Shown here: positions 1 through 7,830 of the stretch, piece by piece
Layout of the letters: the number at the start of each line of letters is the position of its first letter
How positions within the stretch are numbered: the first letter of the stretch is position 1
Source: Acidobacteriota bacterium
GTDB taxonomy: Bacteria > Acidobacteriota > Holophagae > Acanthopleuribacterales > Acanthopleuribacteraceae
Assembly (NCBI GenBank): GCA_020637335.1
Contig: JACJWC010000011.1
Coordinates: forward strand, 62,001-126,000
DNA: 64,000 nt
Reading direction: 5' to 3'
The notes under the pieces: generated by a model
The model's input: only the letters and a program-made list of their open reading frames with translations
Database searches by the model: none
Told to the model about the DNA's origin: nothing
Program-made: the position numbers and the translations under genes

Positions 1-1
1 G

Positions 2-2731
2 GGCCGGCACGACCTGCAAAGGCGCATTTATTCCGGCGGTTACGATTCCACCCACCTGGTCTGGCAAGAGGGCCAAACTTTACCTTTTGCTGGCAATGAT
101 GCCGCGCTCATTAATCAACTAATCGAAACCTCCCGCCACACCCACAATTTATTTGCCAGCCTCACGGGCGGTGCCTACCAAAGTTTTGATGGCGCTGGCA
201 AGATCATGAGCTGTGTATTGAGTCCTCCCGAGTTGGAGGAGGTCAATGCCTTTTGGAATGGCGCATACACTGGTTTTTCACCCGAATTGGTGATGGACGA
301 CGTGATTGCCCACGAGTGGGGCCATGCCTATTCCCAATACAATCACGGCTTGATTTATCGCTGGCAATCCGGCGCCTTAAATGAATCCTACTCCGATATT
401 TTTGGCGAGGCGGTAGATGTCCTGGATGGGCTGGGCAAAGATGAGCCATCGCCCCGCCGCAGTGATGAAGCGTATTCTCAATATTCCGCACCCCGGATGG
501 AATTGGTAGTCAGCAACCCATCTGAAATTAGTGGGACTTATCCAGTCGGTACCGCCAGCTTTGGACCTACCCTTTCGGAAAGCGGCATTGCGGGAATGCT
601 TGCCCTCGCGCAAGGTACCACCGGGAACCCGGACGAATGCTGCGGCGCCATTGCCAATCCTGCGGCGATCAGTGGCAAGATTGCCTTAATCAGTCGCGGA
701 ACGTGTACGTTTGTTGAAAAAGTCAAAAATGCGCAAAATGCTGGCGCCATTGGCGTCGTGATTATTAACGTTCAAGGCAACAATACGGTCAGCATGGCGG
801 GTGAAGACGCCAGTATTGTCATTCCGGTCGTTTCTGTCGGTTTGCAACACGGCACCCAAATTCGCACCAGTTTGTTAAATGGACCTGTTGACGTGACCCT
901 GCGGCGCGATCCCAGCCCGCGCGAAAATTCCTACCGCTGGCTGATCGGCGAAGATAATGGCAGCGCCCTGCGCGATATGTGGACGCCGGTAGCGCGTAAC
1001 GATGCTGGAAAAGTCAGCGATGCGGTATATGTGTGTGGACCCGCCGATGACACCAATGATCAAGGTGGCGTCCACAGTAATTCCGGCGTATCCAACCACG
1101 CATTTGCACTATTGGTCGATGGCGGTCGCTACAACGGTCTGGACATTCCCGGTTTGGGCTGGACAAAAGCCCTGCATATCTATTGGCGAGCCTTGCGTTA
1201 CTACCAAACGCCAACCTCCGATTTTGCCATCCACGCCCAAGCTCTGCTTCAATCGGCTGAAGACCTGGTCGGTCAACCGCTTTATGAACCCAGCGTCAAC
1301 GATGGACCCTGGACCCAAATCTCTAACGATCAAATTACTACTGACGATCTGACCACTTTGCAAATGGTCCTCTACGCCACAGAAATGGCCGAATGGCCCA
1401 GTCAGTGCCAGTTCAGTCAGGTCCTGCAAGCAGGCCAGCCTGCCGCATGTTCGGGTACGCCCATTGTTTTGCTGGCCGAGGACTTTGATCAGGATCCCGC
1501 CAATTGGACCCGTTCCTCACAAGGCGTCAACCCGGAATTCACCAAACGCAACTGGAAATGGTTGGCCAGTGGACCCAACCGTCCCGATTCTGGCCTGCTT
1601 TACGCGACCAATTCGAAAGCCTACGGTTCATGTACGCAGGGTGGCGACCAATCGGGCCAGTTATTTGTCGAATCGCCCACGCTTCAACTGGTGCAAGATC
1701 CTCAAAATGCGCCCGTCTTGCTCACCTTTGACCACTATGTGGCCACTGAATCCGGTAAGGATGGCGGCATTGTCCAAATCGCCGTCAACCAGAACAACTG
1801 GCAAACCCTTAGTCCTGAACGTTTTACCCTTAATCCATACAATTCCTTTCTAGACGATCAGGCGATGGGCAATACCAATCCCCTGGCCGGCCAGCCCGGT
1901 TTTACAGGCAAAGATGATGGCGCCAACGCCAGTTCGTGGGGCACCTCGCAAGTGGATCTCACCTCGCTTTTGCAAGCAGGAGATCAGTTTAAGATTCGCT
2001 TCGTCCTCGGAGTTGATGGTTGTGGTGGCGAAGATGGATGGTACCTGGATGCGGTGCGGGTCACGCAGTGTTCTAAGACTCTATCGACACACCTGGAAAG
2101 TGAACGCGCGATTTCGCACATCACACGAACCACTGGCGGGTTCAGCACCCAAATCCTGTTGCAAAACCTGTCCGATTCCAACCAGTCCATCACCCTTCAG
2201 CCCGTTACTGCTGAAGGCATCACCCTTGAGCCCCAAAGCTTCGCCTTGAATGCCTCGGAAACACTTGCCCAATCGAGCACAGACCTCTTTCCCGATCAGG
2301 AGGTCGCACACCTGACCATAACCGGTTCGGAACAGGTTCGAGTCAGTGCCGTTTACAGGATTGGAACCGGTATCGGTGCTTCCGCCCACGTTTTGGAGAG
2401 CAGCGAGACCGGGCTCCAATTCAGAATTTTCCCAGGCGAAAAGGCCTATGTGTTTGATGGGGTCGCCTTTGTTAACCGCGGAAATGGCCCAGCCTTAGTG
2501 GAAGCTTTTGGCCTGGGATCCGATGGCACTGTTTTGAGTTCAACCACCATTTCTGCTCAATTGGGTCCCCAACAAAAGGGCCTGGCCGTGTTTGATGCGT
2601 TGCAAGTAGATGGGGTTAGCAGTATTCGGATTCGGTCCGATCAACCGCTGGCCACTACCTTTTTGCGCGGTACAAGGGTAGGTGTTGTGCCCGGCTACCT
2701 CTATCAGGTAATTCCGTTGATCGAACAGTGA
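2..2731 (+). CDS. Secreted M4 (thermolysin-type) metallopeptidase with inserted PA domain, 5' truncated
   Basis: The reading frame is open to the left edge, so the N-terminus (signal peptide and most of the propeptide) lies outside. Zinc-ligand motif HEWGH is encoded at 311-325 and the third ligand region NESYSD near 380, the M4 arrangement. The catalytic histidine region GGVHSNSGVSNHAF starts near 1064. Between these halves, about 500-910, sits a protease-associated (PA) domain (SGKIALISRGTCTF, AGAIGVVIINV), so the PA domain interrupts the peptidase fold. Downstream, about 1460-2080, is a beta-rich region resembling the MAM/immune-inhibitor-A type domain (QVDLTSLLQAGDQFKIRF, DGWYLDAVRV), followed by a C-terminal beta domain. 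Likely an exported protease degrading extracellular protein. The family call is firm; substrate and C-terminal domain identity are inferred. Confidence 0.88.
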   Translation, partial: GRHDLQRRIYSGGYDSTHLVWQEGQTLPFAGNDAALINQLIETSRHTHNLFASLTGGAYQSFDGAGKIMSCVLSPPELEEVNAFWNGAYTGFSPELVMDDVIAHEWGHAYSQYNHGLIYRWQSGALNESYSDIFGEAVDVLDGLGKDEPSPRRSDEAYSQYSAPRMELVVSNPSEISGTYPVGTASFGPTLSESGIAGMLALAQGTTGNPDECCGAIANPAAISGKIALISRGTCTFVEKVKNAQNAGAIGVVIINVQGNNTVSMAGEDASIVIPVVSVGLQHGTQIRTSLLNGPVDVTLRRDPSPRENSYRWLIGEDNGSALRDMWTPVARNDAGKVSDAVYVCGPADDTNDQGGVHSNSGVSNHAFALLVDGGRYNGLDIPGLGWTKALHIYWRALRYYQTPTSDFAIHAQALLQSAEDLVGQPLYEPSVNDGPWTQISNDQITTDDLTTLQMVLYATEMAEWPSQCQFSQVLQAGQPAACSGTPIVLLAEDFDQDPANWTRSSQGVNPEFTKRNWKWLASGPNRPDSGLLYATNSKAYGSCTQGGDQSGQLFVESPTLQLVQDPQNAPVLLTFDHYVATESGKDGGIVQIAVNQNNWQTLSPERFTLNPYNSFLDDQAMGNTNPLAGQPGFTGKDDGANASSWGTSQVDLTSLLQAGDQFKIRFVLGVDGCGGEDGWYLDAVRVTQCSKTLSTHLESERAISHITRTTGGFSTQILLQNLSDSNQSITLQPVTAEGITLEPQSFALNASETLAQSSTDLFPDQEVAHLTITGSEQVRVSAVYRIGTGIGASAHVLESSETGLQFRIFPGEKAYVFDGVAFVNRGNGPALVEAFGLGSDGTVLSSTTISAQLGPQQKGLAVFDALQVDGVSSIRIRSDQPLATTFLRGTRVGVVPGYLYQVIPLIEQ

Positions 2732-2774
2732 GGGTTTGTGCTAGACTGCTGCTTTTTGCCGCAAGGAGGCAGTC

Positions 2775-3731
2775 ATGGCACGCAATGTTCCTCACGTTGT
2801 CTTAACCGATTTTACCCAAGGGAATACCGCTCAAAAGGAAGCCTTTATCCAAACATTGGGCAAGGGCTTGGTTGACTTTGGTTTTGTCACCGTTTCGAGC
2901 CACGGCATTGCAGCAACCTTAATTGAACAGGTTTATCAGGCGCATGTGCGTTTTTTTGACCTGCCTGCTTCGGCCAAAAATCGCTATGACTGTGTCACTG
3001 GCGGTGCACGCGGCTACACCCCGTTTGGTCGAGAACAGGCCAAAGATGCAAAAGTAGCCGATCTCAAGGAATTTTTCCATGTCGGCCAAAGCCTGGCCGC
3101 GGATCACCCCTTGGCACAGGTGTACCCTGCCAATGTTTGGCCAGAAGAGATCCCCGATATGGAAATCCTTTCACTCGACCTTTACCGTGCCATGGAGCGG
3201 GTCGCTGGCGAGTTATTGCAAGCCTTGGCCTTGTACTTCCATTTGCCGACAGACACTTTTCGCAACATGATCCAAGCTGGTGATTCGATTTTGCGCAGCA
3301 TTCACTACCCACCGGTTGCACTGGGTGTTGAACCGGCGGCCATGCGTGCAGCCGCTCATGAGGACATCAACTTGATCACGCTTCTGATTGAGAGCAAAGG
3401 TCAAGGCTTACAAATCCTGACCCGCGAAGGCAACTGGTTGGATGTGGATGCCCTTCAAGGCGACATCGTGGTCGATTCGGGCGATATGTTGTCGCGCATC
3501 TGTAATGGCATTGTGCCTGCAACCACGCACCGGGTCATTAATCCACCGGGCGACAAAAACGAATCGCGTTATTCGATGCCCTTTTTTGTGCATCCCTACC
3601 CCAGCTGCGACCTTACCGTCATGGAGGCCTTTGTATCAGCGGATCGTCCTGCCCAATGGCCGCCAATTACCGCCGGCGACTTCTTAACTCAGCGATTACG
3701 CGAAATCGGCTTATTGCCCAATCCCGTTTGA
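2775..3731 (+). CDS. Isopenicillin-N-synthase-like 2-oxoglutarate/Fe(II) oxygenase
   Basis: 318 residues, preceded by a good ribosome site (AAGGAGG, 2764-2770). The N-terminal DIOX_N-like part is followed by the double-stranded beta-helix iron site: H195-x-D197 (AHEDIN), distal H252 (TTHRVINPP) and the co-substrate motif R265-x-S267 (SRYSMPFF). This is the full ligand set of non-haem iron oxygenases that use 2-oxoglutarate, or act as oxidases like IPNS. The substrate cannot be told from sequence; no biosynthetic cluster is adjacent. It ends 8 bases before the end of the convergent biotin carrier gene. Family assignment is secure, specific function unknown. Confidence 0.88.
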   Translation: MARNVPHVVLTDFTQGNTAQKEAFIQTLGKGLVDFGFVTVSSHGIAATLIEQVYQAHVRFFDLPASAKNRYDCVTGGARGYTPFGREQAKDAKVADLKEFFHVGQSLAADHPLAQVYPANVWPEEIPDMEILSLDLYRAMERVAGELLQALALYFHLPTDTFRNMIQAGDSILRSIHYPPVALGVEPAAMRAAAHEDINLITLLIESKGQGLQILTREGNWLDVDALQGDIVVDSGDMLSRICNGIVPATTHRVINPPGDKNESRYSMPFFVHPYPSCDLTVMEAFVSADRPAQWPPITAGDFLTQRLREIGLLPNPV

Positions 3732-3739
3732 CAAGGGGG

Positions 3740-4225
3740 TCAGGTTTCGTTGACCTGAAACTCCAGCAGTTGGAATCCCATCTCAACCAGATCACCGGGT
3801 TTGCAATGGAATACGGTGACTTGGCCTGCCGTTGGCGCCTCGACCCGGTGTTCCATTTTCATGGCCTCTAAGATAAGCAAGACCGCTCCTGCTTCAACCT
3901 GTTCACCGGGCTGAACCAATTGCTTGACCACCTTACCCGGCATGGGCGCGGTGAATCCGGCCTGATCTTTTTGATGTTGGCTGCGTGCACCCTTGGCTTT
4001 GCGCAGCATAAAAGTTTCCGCACCGATGGACACCCAAATTTGATCGCCGGACTTGGATACCCGCAAGGGCAAGGTCTGATCGCCAATCCGGATCCGGTCA
4101 GCGGAAATTTGCGGTTCAAGCCTGTGCTCAGCACCGTCTTCCCCGCTGAGCGAGAGAACCAGGGGCTGCCGAGACAGCAATTTAACTTCATACTGCTCAT
4201 TGCCGTATTCAAAACGTTGTTTCAT
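3740..4225 (-). CDS. Biotin carrier subunit (BT + BCCP part of a split methylcrotonyl-CoA carboxylase alpha chain)
   Basis: 161 residues from an ATG at 4225 that overlaps the stop of the upstream biotin carboxylase gene (ATGA), with GGAG about 10 bases upstream. The C-terminal 75 residues are a biotinyl domain with the biotinylation motif EAMKMEH and the preceding hinge FTAPMPGKV. The first 85 residues look like the beta-barrel BT domain that joins biotin carboxylase to the biotin carrier in one-piece MccA. The reading frame is open a further 11 codons upstream (to 4258). Role: carries carboxybiotin between the two catalytic subunits encoded just upstream. Normally this domain is the C-terminal third of MccA, so the alpha chain is split here. 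Confidence 0.88.
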   Translation of the reverse strand: MKQRFEYGNEQYEVKLLSRQPLVLSLSGEDGAEHRLEPQISADRIRIGDQTLPLRVSKSGDQIWVSIGAETFMLRKAKGARSQHQKDQAGFTAPMPGKVVKQLVQPGEQVEAGAVLLILEAMKMEHRVEAPTAGQVTVFHCKPGDLVEMGFQLLEFQVNET

Positions 4226-5688
4226 GCGCCAAGTCTCCAGTTCGTAAGCTGTTCCCAAGGGCCTTGAGCTGGGCTTTTGGTCAAATCCACCCGTTCGTCC
4301 GCCAAATAACCTGCGGCTAATGCAGGGATCACATATTGGTCAGGCGCATGTGGGTTAGCAAAATGCTCTTCGATGAAGCCAGTAGTTGTATGTCCTGCGG
4401 CAAAAGCGGGGTGACTCAGGACCCGGTGCAGGAAACCGACATTGGTTTTGAGCCCGTGTAAAAAGGTGTGTTCCAACGCCTGAATCAGCCGCGCGCGACA
4501 CGCTTCCCGGGTGGGCCCATAGGCGATCAGTTTGGCCAGCATCGGATCGAAGTAGAGACTGATCTGACTGCCCAGATCTACACCGCTGTCCATGCGGATA
4601 CCCAAACCATTGGGCTCTTCGTACAAACAAATTTTCCCCGTTTGCGGCAGAAAACCATGGTCCGGGTCCTCGGCGTACAAGCGAACTTCCATGGCCCAGC
4701 CGCGCGGCTGACGAATGCGCTCCAAGTTCAGTGGCTGACCAAGTGCGGTTTCAATTTGTAAGCGGACCAAATCCAAGCCCATGACCATTTCGGTCACCGG
4801 ATGTTCCACCTGGAGCCGTGTATTCATCTCCATAAAGTAATAGGTTCCCGAGGCATCGCAGATGAATTCCACAGTACCCGCATTGCGGTAATTAACCGCC
4901 TGTGCCGCAGCAATGGCCGATTCACACATACGTTCCCGCAGGTCCTTATCGACCATGGGGCTTGGCGCTTCTTCCACAATTTTTTGGTGCCGACGTTGGA
5001 TGGAACATTCGCGTTCACCTAAGGCAACCACCTGGCCTTTGCCATCGCCAAAAATCTGGATTTCAACGTGGCGGGGCTCTGTCAGATACTTTTCCAGGAT
5101 AACCACGTCATTGCCAAAAGCAGCTTGGGCTTCCCGTTGCGCCGATTCCAACTGCTCGAGAAATTCAGCGGCTTTAAGGACCTTCTTCATGCCTTTGCCG
5201 CCACCGCCAGCAGATGCTTTAATCAGGAGAGGATAACCAATTTCATTTGCAGCGGCTTGTAACGTGGCGGGTGATTGGTCCGATCCGCTGTAACCGGGCA
5301 CGGTCGGAACACCGGCCTCTGCGACAAGCAGCTTGGCTTCGCGTTTAAGCCCCATCGCGCGGATGGACGCGGCTTCCGGTCCGATAAAAATCATGCCCGC
5401 AGCTTCGACAGCTGCAGAAAAATCCGCATTTTCGGAGAGGAACCCGTAGCCGGGATGGATCATTTCCACCCCATGGGCCAAGGCTAAGTCAATTATCTTT
5501 TTTTGATTGAGAAAGGTATCGGCCAAGGCACCGGGTCCGAGCGATATCACCTGATCGGCATAACGCGCGTGGACACTGGCCGTATCCTGATCAGCCGTTA
5601 ACGCCACGCTCTGCATGCCCATCTCGCGCAAGGTTCGAAAGATGCGAACGGCGATTTCACCGCGATTGGCAACCAAAATCCGTTTCAT
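4222..5688 (-). CDS. Biotin carboxylase subunit of methylcrotonyl-CoA carboxylase (MccA N-terminal part)
   Basis: 488 residues. The ATG at 5688 was chosen because the family N-terminus MKRILVANRGEIAVRI begins there and GAGGAAA precedes it; the frame upstream of it is not conserved. ATP-grasp features are present: glycine-rich KASAGGGGKGMK, the EKYL strand, HVEIQIFGD, and the catalytic segment QRRHQKIVEEAPSP and MEMNTRLQVEHPVTE. It catalyses ATP-dependent carboxylation of biotin. It lies 7 bases after mccB and overlaps the biotin carrier gene by 4 bases, so the three genes form one operon for leucine degradation. The protein stops at WRLGA, exactly where one-piece MccA continues into its BT domain. 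Confidence 0.92.
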   Translation of the reverse strand: MKRILVANRGEIAVRIFRTLREMGMQSVALTADQDTASVHARYADQVISLGPGALADTFLNQKKIIDLALAHGVEMIHPGYGFLSENADFSAAVEAAGMIFIGPEAASIRAMGLKREAKLLVAEAGVPTVPGYSGSDQSPATLQAAANEIGYPLLIKASAGGGGKGMKKVLKAAEFLEQLESAQREAQAAFGNDVVILEKYLTEPRHVEIQIFGDGKGQVVALGERECSIQRRHQKIVEEAPSPMVDKDLRERMCESAIAAAQAVNYRNAGTVEFICDASGTYYFMEMNTRLQVEHPVTEMVMGLDLVRLQIETALGQPLNLERIRQPRGWAMEVRLYAEDPDHGFLPQTGKICLYEEPNGLGIRMDSGVDLGSQISLYFDPMLAKLIAYGPTREACRARLIQALEHTFLHGLKTNVGFLHRVLSHPAFAAGHTTTGFIEEHFANPHAPDQYVIPALAAGYLADERVDLTKSPAQGPWEQLTNWRLGA

Positions 5689-5695
5689 GATTTCC

Positions 5696-7303
5696 TCACA
5701 TCCTGAAAATGCCGTATTTCGGCGGTTCAATTGGCGCTTGGGCGCCCAGCGCGATGGCCAGACCCAGAACGGAACGCGTATCCTTGGGATCAATCACACC
5801 GTCATCCCACAACCGCGCGGACGAATAATAAGCGGATCCCTCTTTGGCATATTTTTCCAAAATGGGCTGTTTAAAGGCCACCTGTTCCGGTTCTTCCATC
5901 GCTTTGCCATGGCGTTCCAGTTGTTCCATTTTGACTTGGCACAGCACATTCGCCGCCTGCTCCCCACCCATAACGGAAATGGTCGCATTGGGCCACATCC
6001 ACAGGAAGCGCGGGTCGTAGGCGCGACCACACATGCCATAGTTGCCCGCCCCGTTGCTGGCGCCAATGATAACAGTGTATTTGGGCACCGAGGCACAACT
6101 CACGGCGTGAACCATCTTGGCGCCATCTTTGGCGATGCCACCGGCTTCATATTTGCGACCGACCATAAAGCCGGTTATGTTTTGCAGAAATACCAACGGA
6201 ATGCCCCGTTCATTGCACAACTCAATAAAATGCGTGGCTTTGAGGGCCGATTCCGAAAAGAGCACCCCATTGTTGGCAACGATGCCTACCGGTTGACCCC
6301 AAATCCGGGCGAAACAGGTCACGATAGTCGTGCCATAGCGGGCTTTAAACTCATGAAATTCGGAACCATCCACAATCCGGCAAATAACCTCTCGAACATC
6401 AAAGGATTGACGTAAATCAGCGGGCACAACGCCTTCCAGTTCCTCTACCGGATAGAGCGGGTCGAGGACCGGCTCCTGAGGGATGGATCGCTGCTTTTGC
6501 CAATTTAAGTGGGCAAAAATATCGCGCACTATTTCAAGCGCCTCTTCGTCATTTTCAGCATAATGGTCCGAAACCCCGGATTCGCGGGTATGCACATCTG
6601 CGCCACCCAAATCTTCCGCACTGACGATTTCGCCAGTGGCGGCCCGAACCAAGGGTGGGCCCGCCAAGAAAATGGTCCCATTGCCTTTGACGATAACCGT
6701 CTCGTCGGACATGGCCGGTACGTAAGCACCGCCAGCGGTACAAGACCCCATAACAGCACTAATTTGGGGAATGCCGAGCGCTGACATCCGGGCCTGGTTG
6801 AAAAAAATGCGACCGAAATGTTCCCGATCGGGGAAGACTTCGTCCTGTTTGGGCAAAAAGGCACCGCCGGAATCCACCAAGTACAGGCAGGGCAACCGGT
6901 TTTCAAGTGCAACCGTTTGCGCACGGAGGTGTTTTTTGACGGTAATCGGCAGGTAGGTTCCGCCTTTAACGGTTGCATCGTTGGCAATGATCAGGGTTTC
7001 GATGCCCTGAATCCGTCCAATTCCGCAGACCAATCCGGCGCACGGAACATCAAATCCATACAGGTCAGAACCGGCCAAAGGCGATAACTCCAGGAACGGG
7101 CTCGCGGGGTCCAAAACCGCATCAATGCGTTCGCGTGCGGTCAATTTGCCGCGTTCTTTGTGCAGGTTCTGGGCTTTGTCGCCCCCGCCTTGCTGGGCCG
7201 CAGCCAGACGTTCCTTCAACCCGTTTAAACGTTCGCGCATTGCGGTTCGGTTGGCCTGAAAGGAATCGCTGCCCACCTGCACATGGCTTTGAAAAATCGG
7301 CAT
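5696..7303 (-). CDS. mccB: Methylcrotonyl-CoA carboxylase beta (carboxyltransferase) subunit
   Basis: 535 residues from the ATG at 7303 (CAGGAG upstream). Two crotonase-like carboxyltransferase halves are present. Diagnostic MCC-beta segments are ANDATVKGGTYLPITVKKH, LVDSGGAFLPKQDEVFPDRE, GSCTAGGAYVPAMSDE, and the second-half VSCASVPKYTVIIGASNGAG plus CGRAYDPRFLWMWPNA. These match methylcrotonyl- rather than propionyl-CoA carboxylases. It transfers CO2 from carboxybiotin to 3-methylcrotonyl-CoA in leucine catabolism, partnering the two products encoded downstream. First gene of the operon; the 263 bases upstream are shared with the divergent gene at 7567. Confidence 0.94.
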   Translation of the reverse strand: MPIFQSHVQVGSDSFQANRTAMRERLNGLKERLAAAQQGGGDKAQNLHKERGKLTARERIDAVLDPASPFLELSPLAGSDLYGFDVPCAGLVCGIGRIQGIETLIIANDATVKGGTYLPITVKKHLRAQTVALENRLPCLYLVDSGGAFLPKQDEVFPDREHFGRIFFNQARMSALGIPQISAVMGSCTAGGAYVPAMSDETVIVKGNGTIFLAGPPLVRAATGEIVSAEDLGGADVHTRESGVSDHYAENDEEALEIVRDIFAHLNWQKQRSIPQEPVLDPLYPVEELEGVVPADLRQSFDVREVICRIVDGSEFHEFKARYGTTIVTCFARIWGQPVGIVANNGVLFSESALKATHFIELCNERGIPLVFLQNITGFMVGRKYEAGGIAKDGAKMVHAVSCASVPKYTVIIGASNGAGNYGMCGRAYDPRFLWMWPNATISVMGGEQAANVLCQVKMEQLERHGKAMEEPEQVAFKQPILEKYAKEGSAYYSSARLWDDGVIDPKDTRSVLGLAIALGAQAPIEPPKYGIFRM

Positions 7304-7566
7304 GCTCGGCTCCTGAACACAAAGTAAAGAGAGCCACATTCTTACATTTCAGGGGTACACCTTCAACCGCGAAAAGCAGACAAAGTCCAGGCAATTCAGG
7401 CGGGTCGGAGACCCTCAGGCTTCAATTTCATTCAGAACAAATCCGGAAAAATCGACACGGAACCCACCTGAATCCATTGACTTTTGGGTCAAAATACTCT
7501 TTTCTATTGGCGTTGCTACCAAAAAGAATGTTATCGTGAGCAATACTGAGTTTCGGAGTCAATGCT

Positions 7567-7830
7567 ATGCGCTTGAAATTCTTGCCTGGGTCAGAACTGG
7601 GTCCACCTTTTCTGCTCGGTGAAATTGTCGATTTGGATCGGCCACAGCACGTCGTGGCCAATGTCATGATTCAAGATGAGCAGGTAGAGATTAAAATCAT
7701 CATTCCCCTGGAAGACCAGCAGGTCGAAGAAGTCCACGCTTTTGCCAGCGAAATAGAGCCCGAAAATGTACGTCGGGTCCAGGTTTCTGAGATTATCCGC
7801 TACACCACTCGCCGTAAATCTATGTGCTAA
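7567..7830 (+). CDS. Small protein of unknown function (87 aa)
   Basis: 87 residues from an ATG with CGGAG about 10 bases upstream. It is acidic in its second half, without signal peptide or membrane segment, and looks like a compact beta-rich protein; I recognise no family. It is transcribed divergently from mccB. Its stop shares the four bases CTAA with the stop of the convergent kinase gene (TAA on this strand, TAG on the other), so neither gene has its own terminator space. Coding potential is supported by sensible amino-acid composition, the start signal and the snug fit between neighbours, but not by homology. Confidence 0.6.
   Translation: MRLKFLPGSELGPPFLLGEIVDLDRPQHVVANVMIQDEQVEIKIIIPLEDQQVEEVHAFASEIEPENVRRVQVSEIIRYTTRRKSMC

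Noticed and set aside
4222..4258. Programmed -1 frameshift joining biotin carboxylase to the biotin carrier protein
   Set aside because: No slippery heptamer is present in the overlap and the second gene has its own GGAG and ATG, so translational coupling is more likely.
5615..6415. 266-codon plus-strand open frame opposite the carboxylase genes
   Set aside because: Antisense shadow of mccB and the biotin carboxylase gene; residues mirror the complement of conserved codons.
7470..7510. Sigma-70 promoter for the 87-residue protein (TTGACT near 7477)
   Set aside because: The nearest -10-like hexamers lie 12 or 19 bases away, outside the workable spacing, so the call is not supported.
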